From Bacteroidota bacterium (lineage in GTDB: Bacteria > Bacteroidota > Ignavibacteria > UBA10030 > UBA8401): a DNA stretch of 46,911 bases. The notes below the pieces were generated by a model. It saw only the letters and a list, made by a program, of their open reading frames with translations, did not search any database and had not been told where the DNA came from. This document shows, piece after piece, positions 27,223-36,713 of the stretch (its first letter is position 1; the number at the start of each line of letters is the position of its first letter). The position numbers and the translations under genes were made by a program. The stretch lies in NCBI GenBank assembly GCA_019455105.1, contig JACFMZ010000008.1:1-46911 (forward strand), given 5' to 3'.

Positions 27223-27251
27223 GTGCATTGCTCAACAAAAAAAGGAACCAC

Positions 27252-27641
27252 ATGAAAAAGATATTCTTTTCCGTTATACTAACAGCTTTTCTCTTCGGAT
27301 GTTCCGAACCAAAAGCCGATATAGAAAAATTAAAAGCGGCAAGCGAACTTGTGAACCAGGGACAATTTGAAGAAGGTCTCTCGCAATTAGATGCCATGGC
27401 AAAAAGAAGCCCGAACGATATTGCCTTAAAACAATCGCGCATTCAGGGACACTTAAAATACGGCGCGTATTTTTTGTATAGCGATACGCTTTCCAAAAAA
27501 ACACAATACCGCGATGCGCTGAGAGAGTTTCGTACAGTATTGAAGATTGATCCGGACAATAAAGATGCAAAAGAACAGTCCGAATTAATTATCGGTATTT
27601 ATAAACAAATGGGACGGGAAATTCCTGCGGAAGAAAAATAA
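27252..27641 (+). CDS. Small TPR-like lipoprotein
   Basis: A 129-residue protein. Signal peptide MKKIFFSVILTAFLFGC with lipobox FLFGC (Cys17), so a lipoprotein. The mature part is helical with TPR character (ASELVNQGQFEEGLSQLDAM, then YRDALREFRTVLKIDPDNKDA). The ATG is chosen because it begins the signal peptide and has AAAGGA 7 bases upstream; eleven upstream codons are rejected. Function unknown. A strong bidirectional terminator follows. Confidence 0.75.
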   Translation: MKKIFFSVILTAFLFGCSEPKADIEKLKAASELVNQGQFEEGLSQLDAMAKRSPNDIALKQSRIQGHLKYGAYFLYSDTLSKKTQYRDALREFRTVLKIDPDNKDAKEQSELIIGIYKQMGREIPAEEK

Positions 27642-27660
27642 AGATTTTTTCAGTCTATAA

Positions 27661-27697
27661 ACAAAAAGAGGCGGATTGTATATCCGCCTCTTTTTGT
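27661..27697. terminator. Strong bidirectional terminator
   Basis: A perfect 16-bp stem, ACAAAAAGAGGCGGAT (27661-27676) with its complement (27682-27697), and a 5-base loop. A and T runs on both sides make it functional on both strands. It separates the convergent lipoprotein and citrate synthase genes. Confidence 0.88.
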
Positions 27698-27714
27698 TTT
27701 AAAAAAAATTACTT

Positions 27715-29070
27715 TTACTCTCTTTTTTTTACCTCAATATAATCTCGTTTCCCTTCGCCCACATACATTTGTCTCGGTCTGCTGATTTTTTGCTCCTGAT
27801 CGAGAATGAGTTCCTGCCACTGCGCAAGCCAGCCCGCCGTTCGCGCAATAGCAAACAGAACAGTAAACGCATCGGTTGGAAAACCCATTGCCTGATAAAT
27901 AATGCCGGAATAAAAATCAACATTGGGGTAAAGTTTCCGTGTAATGAAATACTCTTCTTGTAACGCAATGCGTTCCAATTCGAGCGCAATATCAATCAGT
28001 CGGCTTCTTCCGGTTACTTCAAAGACTTTATCGGCAATTTCTTTAATATATTTTGCGCGCGGGTCGTAATTTTTATAAACACGGTGGCCGAATCCCATAA
28101 GACGCACTTCACCCTCTTTCACTCTTTTTACATAAGCGGCAACGTTTTCTTTAGAACCGATATCGTTGAGCATATGCAGAACCTGTTCATTTGCACCGCC
28201 GTGAAGCGGACCGTAGAGAGCGGCGGAAGCGGCGGCAAGCGAAACAAACGGATCAGCCTGCGAACTTCCGACGGAACGCATAACATTAGCGCTGCAATTC
28301 TGTTCATGATCGGCGTGCAGAATAAACAGCACATCCAGCGCGTGTTCAAGAACCGGATTGAGTTTGTATTTTAATTCCGTCATTTTAAACATCATGCTGA
28401 GAAAATTTCCGGTGTAGCTTAACGTATTATCGGGATAGACATACGGAAGCCCCTGACGATGACGATAACAATACGCCGCTATGGTCGGCATTTTTCCGAG
28501 CAAACGATAAATCTGCAATTGGCGGAGATCTTTATCGAAAATATTTTTTGCATCGGGATACAAGGAAGAGAGCGCGCCGACACTGCTGATGAACATTCCC
28601 ATCGGATGCGCATCGCGATTAAATCCTTCCATTAATTTTTTTGTGTTTTCATGAAGCATGGTGTGGTGAACAATATTGTGGCTCCACTCTTCAAATTCCG
28701 TTTTTGTTGGCAGCGAACCGTAAATGAGAAGATATGCTACTTCTAGAAAGCTGCTCTTTTCCGCTAGCTGTTCAATGGGGTAACCGCGATAACGAAGCAG
28801 CCCCTTATCGCCGTCAATAAATGTAATAGCGCTTCGGCAGGAAGCGGTATTCAAAAACGCCGGATCATAGGTCATAAGTCCGAAATCATCATCCGAAATT
28901 TTCATCTGCCGAAAGTCCATTGCGCGGATTGTTCCGTTCGTCACGGGAACAGAATATTTTTTTCCGTTTCGGCTGTCGATAATTATCAGACTTCCGGATT
29001 GAAGCATTTCTTCGGGAACTTCGAAAGTTTTTCCGTTCTGCGCATCAATAATTGTTTTTGTACCGCTCAT
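27715..29070 (-). CDS. gltA: Citrate synthase
   Basis: A 451-residue type II citrate synthase: condenses acetyl-CoA and oxaloacetate to citrate in the TCA cycle. Active-site motifs ILHADHEQNCS, GPLHGGANEQVL (His), GFGHRVYKNYDPRAK (His) and NVDFYSG (Asp) are all present. The N-terminus is odd: the strand-turn motif IIDAQNGKTFEVP (~7-19) is repeated as IIDSRNGKKYSVP (~30-42), where other citrate synthases have one copy before DGTIRAMD. AAAGGAGA lies 6 bases before ATG. It appears monocistronic with its own promoter. Confidence 0.95.
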   Translation of the reverse strand: MSGTKTIIDAQNGKTFEVPEEMLQSGSLIIIDSRNGKKYSVPVTNGTIRAMDFRQMKISDDDFGLMTYDPAFLNTASCRSAITFIDGDKGLLRYRGYPIEQLAEKSSFLEVAYLLIYGSLPTKTEFEEWSHNIVHHTMLHENTKKLMEGFNRDAHPMGMFISSVGALSSLYPDAKNIFDKDLRQLQIYRLLGKMPTIAAYCYRHRQGLPYVYPDNTLSYTGNFLSMMFKMTELKYKLNPVLEHALDVLFILHADHEQNCSANVMRSVGSSQADPFVSLAAASAALYGPLHGGANEQVLHMLNDIGSKENVAAYVKRVKEGEVRLMGFGHRVYKNYDPRAKYIKEIADKVFEVTGRSRLIDIALELERIALQEEYFITRKLYPNVDFYSGIIYQAMGFPTDAFTVLFAIARTAGWLAQWQELILDQEQKISRPRQMYVGEGKRDYIEVKKRE

Positions 29071-29190
29071 ACATTTCTCCTTTCATTGAATAGAAAAATT
29101 TAACTATCTAAACCTGCGGTGAACAACAAAGTATGACAAGAAAAACCGCTTATCACTTTCTTTTTACGATAATAAATTTTTCTACAAGAA

Positions 29191-29219
29191 AAGATAGCCA
29201 GAGATTCACAGATTGTCAA
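29191..29219 (-). promoter_or_regulatory. Sigma-70-like promoter of gltA
   Basis: On the minus strand TTGACA (29219-29214), a 17-base spacer and TATCTT (29196-29191). This is a close match to the classical -35/-10 consensus. The leader to the gltA ATG would be ~113 bases. Confidence 0.45.
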
Positions 29220-29267
29220 CCTGAAGGAAATGCGCAATGCTGTAATATTGAGATAAAATAATTTCTG

Positions 29268-30323
29268 TTAACAGATTCTCGGCAGTTGTTCGCCGGAAAT
29301 CATATCCACCACACGCTCGCCGCCGATTGTTGTTTTCATTACTACTCTTTTACAATGACGATCAACTACTTCACCGATGATTTGCGCATTTTTTCCTAAC
29401 GGATGATTCTTCATTGCGGAAAGAATTTTTTCTGCCTCAGAGGATTTAACAACCGCAATCAGCTTCCCTTCGTTGGCAACATACAGCGGATCGAAACCGA
29501 AAATTTCGCACGCCGCCCGCGTTACGGATTGAACAGGAATATTGCATTCATAAATAAGAATTCCTTTTTGAGAGCTTTCGGCTAATTCGTTCAGCGTGCT
29601 TGCAACACCGCCGCGGGTCGGATCGCGCAGCACATGAATTGCCTGTGAAACACTGAACATTGTTTCTACAAGAGAACAGAGCGACGCGGTATCGGAGGAG
29701 ATTTCTAATTCAAATTCCAGCCCTTCCCGTACCGACATAATTGCCATTCCATGATCGCCGATCGTTCCACTGAGAATGACTGCATCTCCGAGCGCAATAT
29801 TTTCCGGAGAAATATTTCGCTCTTTCGGAATGCCGCCGATTCCGGTAGTTGTAATAAACAATCTATCGGCTTTTCCGCGCGGAACAACTTTCGTGTCACC
29901 GGTAACAATCTGTACGCTGTCAGCATCAGCAGATTTCTTCATTGAACGAACATATTCTTCCAGCTCATCAAGACTCATTCCCTCTTCAATTATAAAAGAG
30001 GCAGAAAGTGCAACAGGCTTGGCACCGCACATTGCCAGGTCGTTCAGCGTTCCGTTCACCGCAAGACTGCCGATATCTCCCCCGGGAAATTTTAAAGGAT
30101 GAACAACATACGAGTCCGTTGAAAACGCTAACCGCTCGTATTGGCTTTGAATTATCGCGCCGTCGTGTAACATATTAAGCAACTGATTGGAAAAATGTTT
30201 TTGAAACACATTTTCAATCAACTGATGTGTTAATTTTCCGCCTCCTCCGTGCGCCAGAGTAATTGTATCATACTGGTCACTTTGAAGCGCGCATTGATTT
30301 GAATTGGAATCCTTTTTGTTCAT
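29268..30323 (-). CDS. hypE: Hydrogenase maturation carbamoyl dehydratase HypE
   Basis: A 351-residue protein starting at MNKKDSNSNQ; the frame is open 18 codons further upstream, but the HypE core begins at YDTITLAHGGGGKLT. HypE dehydrates the carbamoyl group that HypF places on its C-terminal Cys, giving the thiocyanate that supplies CN ligands to the NiFe centre. The required C-terminal Cys is present (EQLPRIC at the very end), as are the AIR-synthase-type ATP-binding motifs ILSGTIGDHGMAIMS and DPTRGGVASTLNELA. It is the last gene of the hyp series, 123 bases after hypD, the largest gap inside the hyp part. Confidence 0.93.
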   Translation of the reverse strand: MNKKDSNSNQCALQSDQYDTITLAHGGGGKLTHQLIENVFQKHFSNQLLNMLHDGAIIQSQYERLAFSTDSYVVHPLKFPGGDIGSLAVNGTLNDLAMCGAKPVALSASFIIEEGMSLDELEEYVRSMKKSADADSVQIVTGDTKVVPRGKADRLFITTTGIGGIPKERNISPENIALGDAVILSGTIGDHGMAIMSVREGLEFELEISSDTASLCSLVETMFSVSQAIHVLRDPTRGGVASTLNELAESSQKGILIYECNIPVQSVTRAACEIFGFDPLYVANEGKLIAVVKSSEAEKILSAMKNHPLGKNAQIIGEVVDRHCKRVVMKTTIGGERVVDMISGEQLPRIC

Positions 30324-30446
30324 ATATGATAAATATAATTTATTATTTTTACAGTCGTTGAGCCGCTTTACATTCAAGCTATTTTTTAAAAGGAGAGCCG
30401 CAAGTGCTTACATATATTCCTTTGAACAACATCTATTCGCATGGTG

Positions 30447-31535
30447 TTACCCTGTTCTTTTAAAATGAAAATATGCCGCACATGCTCCTTCGCTTGATAC
30501 CATCGGCGCACCGAGAGGATGTTCGGGCTTGCAGAATGTTCCAAACGCCTTACATTCATAAGGTTTTTTAATCCCGCGTAGAATTTCTCCGGCAATACAA
30601 TCTTTCGATTCTTGTGCTTGAATGCCCTCCAAAGGGAATTTCTTTTCAGCATCAAACGATAAAAATTCTTTTTTAACCTGATAGCCACTTTGAGAAATTT
30701 CGCCGATACCGCGCCATGTTCTGCTGCTGATTTCAAACACGCGGGAGATTATTTCCATTGCCGTAGAATTTCCTTCTTTCCGTACTACACGCGCGTATTG
30801 ATTTTCAACATCGCATCTTCCCTCTTCAAGCTGTTGAATAACCATTAAGATTCCTTGAAGAATATCGACCGGTTCAAAACCTGTGACAACAATCGGTATG
30901 CGGTACTTTTTACTCATCGAAAAATATTCTTCAAATCCCATTACTGAACAGACATGACCGGCTGCAAGGAAGCCCTGCACATGATTTTCCGGAGACGATA
31001 AAATTGCCTCCATCGCCGGAGGAACAAGAACATGCGAGCATAAGACAGAAAAATTTTGAAGTCCGAGTTTTTTTGCCTGCCATACCGCCATAGCATTTGC
31101 CGGAGCGGTCGTTTCAAAACCCACGGCAAAAAAAACTATTTCTTTCTTGGGATTTTTCTCCGCTATCTTCACGGCATCAAGCGGTGAATAAACAATCCGC
31201 ACATCGGCTCCGTTTGCTTTACATTGCAGCAAATCCATCGAAGAACCAGGCACTCGAAGCATATCGCCGAACGAGGTAAAAATAAGATTCGGTATTTGGG
31301 CAAGCAGAATGGCCTTGTCAATCATTTCCAGCGGCGTTACACACACCGGACAGCCGGGACCATGAACAATGGAAATTTCTTTCGGTAAAAGCATTTCCAG
31401 TCCCGATTTAACAATGGAATGTGTTTGACCGCCGCAAATTTCCATAATTGTCCATGGATGTTTCGTTATTGCATGAATTTTTTCCGAAAGGATTTGCGCC
31501 GTTTCAACATTTCTAAATTCGTCAAGATATTTCAT
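30447..31535 (-). CDS. hypD: Hydrogenase maturation Fe-S protein HypD
   Basis: A 362-residue protein. With HypC it builds the Fe(CN)2CO unit. Conserved motifs: [10 protein letters not shown] (Cys34), [10 protein letters not shown] (Cys62, Cys65), [23 protein letters not shown], and the C-terminal [4Fe-4S] Cys set [29 protein letters not shown] and GACAAYFHF. The start overlaps the hypC stop by 4 bases (ATGA). Confidence 0.95.
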   Translation of the reverse strand: MKYLDEFRNVETAQILSEKIHAITKHPWTIMEICGGQTHSIVKSGLEMLLPKEISIVHGPGCPVCVTPLEMIDKAILLAQIPNLIFTSFGDMLRVPGSSMDLLQCKANGADVRIVYSPLDAVKIAEKNPKKEIVFFAVGFETTAPANAMAVWQAKKLGLQNFSVLCSHVLVPPAMEAILSSPENHVQGFLAAGHVCSVMGFEEYFSMSKKYRIPIVVTGFEPVDILQGILMVIQQLEEGRCDVENQYARVVRKEGNSTAMEIISRVFEISSRTWRGIGEISQSGYQVKKEFLSFDAEKKFPLEGIQAQESKDCIAGEILRGIKKPYECKAFGTFCKPEHPLGAPMVSSEGACAAYFHFKRTG

Positions 31536-31789
31536 GATGAAATTCCTTCACTGAATTCTTTATTCAGATCATCCATTTCTTTTAACAGTCGTAAAGTTTC
31601 CTGCGCCTCAGCTTCATCAATTTTACTAATAGCAAATCCAACATGAACTAAAACATAATCGCCGACTTGCGCTTCCGGTAATGTTTCAAGGCAAATAAGT
31701 TTATAAATGCCGCCGAAATTAACTTTTGCCATCAACGGATCGGACAGGGCATCAATGAATTCAATTTTTCCCGGTATCGCCAGACACAT
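31532..31789 (-). CDS. hypC: Hydrogenase assembly chaperone HypC/HupF
   Basis: An 85-residue protein of normal size starting with the essential MCLAIPGKI (Cys2) and containing [16 protein letters not shown]. HypC carries the Fe(CN)2CO unit together with HypD and hands it to the HoxH precursor. It starts 12 bases after hypF and overlaps hypD by 4 bases. Confidence 0.95.
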   Translation of the reverse strand: MCLAIPGKIEFIDALSDPLMAKVNFGGIYKLICLETLPEAQVGDYVLVHVGFAISKIDEAEAQETLRLLKEMDDLNKEFSEGISS

Positions 31790-31801
31790 CGCAATAATTT
31801 T

Positions 31802-34099
31802 CTATGAAGTGAGATGATGATAATAGATTTGACCGGCGGCAATACCGCCATCGTTAGTCGGAATTTTTTTTTGCCAATACGGAACATAACCAAGGGAACG
31901 AAGACTGGCAATACTGTTTTTCAGCAACACCTGATTTTGAAAACAACCGCCGGTAAGAACAATATCGGAATACTTCATTCGCTGTGCCGCCGATACGATA
32001 ACAGCCGATAACGTAGAATGAAAACGGGCACTGATAATTCTGCACGAGATGCCGTTGTGAAGGTCATCAATAATTTCTTCTATCATTGGTTTCCATTCTA
32101 CAATAAACCGGCATTGAGCATTATGCTGTTCGGTCAGGTGAAAAGAATAGCGCTGTGTTTTAACAGCGGCGGCGGCAAATTCCAGTTCCATGGCAGCTTG
32201 TCCTTCAAAACCGGAACGAAGCCGTACGTTTAATATTGCCGAAACCGCGTCGAAGATTCTGCCCATACTTGTAGTACGCGGCGTATTAATATTCACTGCC
32301 AGCATTTTCAATAGTAATTTTTTTTCGTTTTCCAAAAACCAATTTTCAGCGTTCGGAAATTTTTCAAAAATTTTTTCGCCGAATAATTCATATAACATTC
32401 CGAGCGCACTTCGTCTCGGTTCTTTCACCGCAGACTCGCCGCCGGGAAGCGAAAACGGATGAACGGTTCCCGCCCGAAGAAATTCCTTCCCGTTCCATTC
32501 TATAAATTCTCCTCCCCAGATAGTACCGTCAGTTCCGTAACCGGTACCGTCCCACGAGATTCCAAGCAGCGGTTTGGTTAAATGATGTTCAGCCATACAC
32601 GAGGCAACGTGTGCCAGATGATGTTGAACAGCATGCACCGTTGAATATTTATTGCGGGCAAATTGTGTTGATGAATACTCCGGATGAGAATCACAAAGGA
32701 TGAGCTTCGGCTGTTCGTTATACAGCGCAGAAAGATCTTCAATGGTATGCGCGAAACTATTTTGTGCCGAAAGATTTTCCAGATCGCCGATATGCTGACT
32801 GATAAAAAGCATATTATTTTTCTGCAGCGCAATTGTATTTTTCAAATGTCCGCCGAGCGCAAGAAGCGAAATCGGCGTTGATGGTTCAAGCAGTATCGGC
32901 AGAGGCGCATAACCGCGTGCACGGCGAAGGAGCATTTCATCTCCGTCTGTTACCCGCAGTACGGAATCGTCCACATATCGTTCAATCGGCCGGTTATGCA
33001 CAAGAAAATAATCTGCAACGGCATGCAGTTTTTGTAATGCTTCGTGTTCGTCTATACAGATTGGTTCTTCTGAAATATTTCCGCTGGTTGCAACTAACGG
33101 AAACGATATTTCATTCAGTAAAAGCAGATGGAGCGGCGTGTACGGCAGCATAACGCCGAGTTGAGGATTGCCGGGAGCAACATTCGGCGCTATACGGGAA
33201 AGAATATTCTCTTTTCGCCGAAGCAGTACAATCGGCGATTGAACGGATTGAAGAAATTTCGTTTCACCATCGGAAAGTTCACATTCATAACGTATAGCTT
33301 CCGGCGATGAGAACATGACCGCAAATGGTTTTTCTTCACGATGTTTTCTTGCACGAAGATTGTTTACGGCAGTTGTATTGGTTGCATCAACAAGCAGTTG
33401 AAACCCGCCGAGCCCTTTAAGTGCAATAATATTTCCTTCGCGTAATAGTTCCGCTGTCTGACGTAGTGCAGAATCGTGTTTCTCAATCGGTGTTCCGCGA
33501 GAATTCCATAATTCAAGATGCGGCCCGCAGACGGAACAGGCATTCGGCTGAGCGTGAAATCTTCTGTTCATCGGGTCGTGATATTCTCTTTCACATTCCG
33601 GACACATGAAAAAATTTTTCATTGTGGTCTTCGCTCTATCATACGGCAACGCCTGAATAATGGAGTATCGAGGCCCGCAATGCGTGCAATTGGTAAACGG
33701 ATAACGATACCGGCGATTGGACGGATCAGATATTTCGCGCTTACATTCACTGCAAATTGCCAAATCCGGAAGAATTAATGCCGCCGGTTCATCATTTTCT
33801 TCACTGGAGAGAATTTCAAATTTTGAACAGCCGAACGGATGAGGTAAGATTTTTTTTTCAAGTGCGGTAATTGAAGAAAGAGCAGGTTTTTCCAGCCGGA
33901 GGCGAACAACAAACATATCAAGTAAATCCGCCGTCCCTTCGGCAACAATAGAAATTCCCGACGGCGTATTTTTTACCCATCCATTGATTCCCAATTCATT
34001 TGCCAGTCGAAAAACAAACGGGCGAAATCCAATTCCCTGCACTACGCCGCGAATAGCAATATTTAAGCAGATCATTTCATCTGCACTTGTTTCTATCAC
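31802..34099 (-). CDS. hypF: Carbamoyltransferase HypF
   Basis: A 765-residue protein with domains in order: acylphosphatase-like (IRGVVQGIGFRPFVFRLA, ~14-31), two zinc-finger pairs (CSECKRE, CTHCGPRY, CPECEREYHDP, CSVCGPHL, ~115-190), YrdC-like (~205-385, LKGLGGFQLLVDA) and Kae1-like carbamoyltransferase (~400-765, VQHHLAHVASCMAEH and WDGTGYGTDGTIWGGE). It uses carbamoyl phosphate and ATP to carbamoylate HypE. A GTG directly after the preceding stop gives this start; ATG 34075 (MICLNIAIRG) is an alternative that still keeps the whole acylphosphatase domain. Confidence 0.93.
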   Translation of the reverse strand: MIETSADEMICLNIAIRGVVQGIGFRPFVFRLANELGINGWVKNTPSGISIVAEGTADLLDMFVVRLRLEKPALSSITALEKKILPHPFGCSKFEILSSEENDEPAALILPDLAICSECKREISDPSNRRYRYPFTNCTHCGPRYSIIQALPYDRAKTTMKNFFMCPECEREYHDPMNRRFHAQPNACSVCGPHLELWNSRGTPIEKHDSALRQTAELLREGNIIALKGLGGFQLLVDATNTTAVNNLRARKHREEKPFAVMFSSPEAIRYECELSDGETKFLQSVQSPIVLLRRKENILSRIAPNVAPGNPQLGVMLPYTPLHLLLLNEISFPLVATSGNISEEPICIDEHEALQKLHAVADYFLVHNRPIERYVDDSVLRVTDGDEMLLRRARGYAPLPILLEPSTPISLLALGGHLKNTIALQKNNMLFISQHIGDLENLSAQNSFAHTIEDLSALYNEQPKLILCDSHPEYSSTQFARNKYSTVHAVQHHLAHVASCMAEHHLTKPLLGISWDGTGYGTDGTIWGGEFIEWNGKEFLRAGTVHPFSLPGGESAVKEPRRSALGMLYELFGEKIFEKFPNAENWFLENEKKLLLKMLAVNINTPRTTSMGRIFDAVSAILNVRLRSGFEGQAAMELEFAAAAVKTQRYSFHLTEQHNAQCRFIVEWKPMIEEIIDDLHNGISCRIISARFHSTLSAVIVSAAQRMKYSDIVLTGGCFQNQVLLKNSIASLRSLGYVPYWQKKIPTNDGGIAAGQIYYHHLTS

Positions 34100-34714
34100 T
34101 TAAAGTCCAAAAATACGAATGACGATTCCTGTTGTAACAATAACGACTCCCGCCGTAAAATCTGCAGAGCGCACCATCCATTTCGGATTAAGAAATGAAA
34201 CACCCCACAATGCCGCATGAACCTGCAGCTGCATCATTGCTAAGGTTGCAAAACTAAAAACACCAATGGAAAACAGAACCGCATGCGCTCCAAATGAAAA
34301 TGCCGAAAAAATTACCGGAATAAGCGGCTCACACGGTCCAAAGATAACAACAATAAAAAGCATCCAATAGGTAACACTTCTTGTTTGCTCTATATTAATA
34401 TTTTTTCTGCTCCATTGTTTCATCCCCCAAATCATATAGGCAATTCCGAACCCGATGAGAAGCAGCGATGCAAAATTTCCGCGATGCGCTTCCCAGTCGT
34501 TGACATGCGGCAAGCCGAATCCTGCAGCGATTCCGAGAATTGTGATAACGATACTTGAGCCGAGATGACCGATTCCTGAAAGAAAAACAAGCCATGATGT
34601 TTTCTTTCTTGACCATTGTTGTGCTTTCGCAAGCGCAACAAACGGGACCCAATGATCCGGCGCAACGGCATGTAAAGCGCCGATTGTGAATGCAGAAAAT
34701 AGAAATAGTTCCAT
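34100..34714 (-). CDS. Putative nickel/cobalt permease (NicO/UreH-like)
   Basis: A 204-residue membrane protein with about six predicted membrane segments. The first segment carries GALHAVAPDHW (His15, Asp20, His21), a His-x4-Asp-His pattern like the metal-binding motif in the first helix of NiCoT, NicO/RcnA and UreH-type transporters. A second motif, IFGPCEPLIPVIFSAFSFG, is typical of this UreH/TauE-related branch. Position between hypB and hypF supports nickel supply for the hydrogenase; the direction of transport and the metal are inferences. It is immediately adjacent to the hypF start. Confidence 0.7.
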   Translation of the reverse strand: MELFLFSAFTIGALHAVAPDHWVPFVALAKAQQWSRKKTSWLVFLSGIGHLGSSIVITILGIAAGFGLPHVNDWEAHRGNFASLLLIGFGIAYMIWGMKQWSRKNINIEQTRSVTYWMLFIVVIFGPCEPLIPVIFSAFSFGAHAVLFSIGVFSFATLAMMQLQVHAALWGVSFLNPKWMVRSADFTAGVVIVTTGIVIRIFGL

Positions 34715-34739
34715 TTTGTTCCTTTACGTTGTCTAAGAA

Positions 34740-35393
34740 TTATTTAAATTCGATCTTCGTTTTAAGCCATTCACCCCATTGCTCAATTCCTGCATTGGCT
34801 GTGCACGATATTTCGAAAAGTATTAATTTGGGATTGATTGAAAGCGCATTTTTTTTAATTTCTTCAATATCGGTAGAAAGATACGGAAGGAGGTCAACCT
34901 TATTAATCAGCAGCACGGAAGCATTTCTGAACATTGCAGGATACTTCAGAGGTTTGTCGTCTCCTTCGGTAACGCTTAACACAACAACTTTATGATGTTC
35001 TCCAAGATCATAACCGGAAGGACAGACCAGATTACCGACATTTTCAATGATGAGTAATTTAATGGTATCTGTTGTTAATGAATCAAACGCCTCACTGATA
35101 AATTTTGCTTCCAGATGACACAAACCGTTTGTTACTACCTGAACAACCGGCACGTTGTATTTGGCAATCCTTTGCGCATCAAGATTAGTCTGCACGTCTC
35201 CTTCAATAATGGCAATAGGAATTGTTCCTTGAAAATATTCCAATGTTTTTTCCAGAATACTTGTTTTACCAGAACCCGGCGAGCTGACAAGGTTCAAGAC
35301 AAATATTTTTCTCTTCTGAAATTCTTCACGATTACGTTTTGCAATCTCATCATTTTTTTCCAGTACTTTTCGTTCAATTGTTACGATACTCAT
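34740..35393 (-). CDS. hypB: Hydrogenase nickel incorporation GTPase HypB
   Basis: A 217-residue GTPase that drives nickel insertion with HypA. P-loop SPGSGKT (38-44), G-domain metal site with GLCHLEA (Cys92-His93) and ENVGNLVCP (Cys124), and GTP specificity motif NKVDLLPY. It lacks both the His-rich stretch and the N-terminal CxxCGC nickel site of E. coli HypB, so nickel storage would have to be done elsewhere. It overlaps hypA by 4 bases. Confidence 0.95.
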   Translation of the reverse strand: MSIVTIERKVLEKNDEIAKRNREEFQKRKIFVLNLVSSPGSGKTSILEKTLEYFQGTIPIAIIEGDVQTNLDAQRIAKYNVPVVQVVTNGLCHLEAKFISEAFDSLTTDTIKLLIIENVGNLVCPSGYDLGEHHKVVVLSVTEGDDKPLKYPAMFRNASVLLINKVDLLPYLSTDIEEIKKNALSINPKLILFEISCTANAGIEQWGEWLKTKIEFK

Positions 35394-35737
35394 TCATCGC
35401 CCAGTTCTATTGCTTTTAAAATCAATTCGGTTCCAGAAAGAATTTCTATTTCGCTGCTTCCGCATTCTTCGCAAATTGAAATTCCGGAATTATTTATACG
35501 TTTTCGCTTACAGGTTTTACAATACACAGTGAACGGAATTTCATGAATAAAAGCACGCGCCTTCGGAAACCCCGAATCAGGAAGAATACAGTCAAGCGCA
35601 AATGCCAGTGAATCCGGTACAACGCCGGAGAAAGCGCCGGCTTCAAGATGAATGGTTTTTACCCGATGCTGCTTCTCCGCCGGTACGGCATCATTCATCA
35701 TTTCGATAATATTTTGTGCCAGCGACAGTTCGTGCAT
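35390..35737 (-). CDS. hypA: Hydrogenase nickel chaperone HypA
   Basis: A 115-residue protein starting at MHELSLAQNIIEM; this start is chosen because MHE is the obligatory nickel-binding N-terminus. The structural zinc site is present: YCKTCKRKR, then ISICEECGS. It delivers nickel to HypB and the hydrogenase. The start lies 1 base after the stop of the DHOD-like gene and its stop overlaps hypB. Confidence 0.95.
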   Translation of the reverse strand: MHELSLAQNIIEMMNDAVPAEKQHRVKTIHLEAGAFSGVVPDSLAFALDCILPDSGFPKARAFIHEIPFTVYCKTCKRKRINNSGISICEECGSSEIEILSGTELILKAIELGDE

Positions 35738-35738
35738 A

Positions 35739-36713
35739 TCAATCAAAATCTCTTTGCATATATTGAATGCGGGAAAGCTCATTCTTCAGCTCTGTTATCT
35801 CTTTAATTTTTCCGCGAAATTCATTGATATCGGAATAATTTTTTCGCTTCATCCATAGTTTTATTTCCTGCAGAATTGTTTCAATATAACTAACGCCGTT
35901 TTTATACAATGTTGAGCAGAGTTGAACGGTTGAAGCACCGGCGAGAAGTTGTTTAATAACTGCTTTACTGTCATAAATTCCGGTTGAGGCGGAAAGGTCA
36001 AGATCGTACTTTCCCGAAAGAAGTGTAATCCACCGCATCACATTGAGCGATTCCTGCGGCGAGCTTAATGTATTTTGATTAACCGCTGCTAATTTTTCAA
36101 CATCAAAATCGGGCTGATAGAAACGATTGAATAGCACTACTCCATCTGCGCCGGCATTTGAAATTCGCGAAACAATATTAAAGATATTTGAAAAACATGG
36201 CGAGATTTTTACCGAAAGAGGAAGCCGCGTAAACTTTCGAACTTCTTTTACAATTTCAACATAACGTAATTCAATTTCGTCTCCGGAAAATTGTTCATCC
36301 ATCGGCAGAAATGAAATATTTAGTTCAAGCGCATCGGCACCTGCCTGCTCAATCTGGCGGGAGAATCCGGTCCACTGGGCAACGGAAACACAATTAATGC
36401 TGGCAATAATAGGAATAGGATTTTGCGCTTTTACAATTTGAATAAGCCGCAGATAATCATCAATACCGTGCTCTTTTGAAAGCGTGGTAACATACTCTTC
36501 CACATGCGGATACCAATAGTACATTGGGTCGAGATTGAACTGCGATTGAATTTCGCTGATTATTTGTTCTTCAAATAATGAACGAAGAACAACAGCGCCG
36601 GCGCCGGCTTCATAACACTGCCGGATTTTTTCCGGTGAATCGGTCAGTTTAGAACTGCTCACAATTATCGGATTGCGAAGCTGCATTCCGAGATATGTTG
36701 TCGCGAGACTCAT
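35739..36713 (-). CDS. Dihydroorotate dehydrogenase-like FMN protein in the hydrogenase operon
   Basis: A 324-residue TIM-barrel flavoprotein. LGMQLRNPIIVSSSKLTDSPEKI near the N-terminus, SINCVSVAQW, GADALELNISFLP, LPLSVKISPCFSN, and the FMN-phosphate site region SASTGIYDSKAVIKQLLAGA match the DHOD-like branch that is separate from true PyrD. The branch has no settled biochemical role. Here it overlaps the maturation protease gene by 4 bases and hypA by one base of spacing, so it is translated as part of the hydrogenase series. It might pass electrons between NAD(P)H and another acceptor; that is speculation. Confidence 0.82.
   Translation of the reverse strand: MSLATTYLGMQLRNPIIVSSSKLTDSPEKIRQCYEAGAGAVVLRSLFEEQIISEIQSQFNLDPMYYWYPHVEEYVTTLSKEHGIDDYLRLIQIVKAQNPIPIIASINCVSVAQWTGFSRQIEQAGADALELNISFLPMDEQFSGDEIELRYVEIVKEVRKFTRLPLSVKISPCFSNIFNIVSRISNAGADGVVLFNRFYQPDFDVEKLAAVNQNTLSSPQESLNVMRWITLLSGKYDLDLSASTGIYDSKAVIKQLLAGASTVQLCSTLYKNGVSYIETILQEIKLWMKRKNYSDINEFRGKIKEITELKNELSRIQYMQRDFD

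Noticed and set aside
29264-29275. TCTGTTAACAGA palindrome at the hypE stop as terminator
   Set aside because: A perfect palindrome without loop room and without a T run; it cannot make a stable terminator hairpin.
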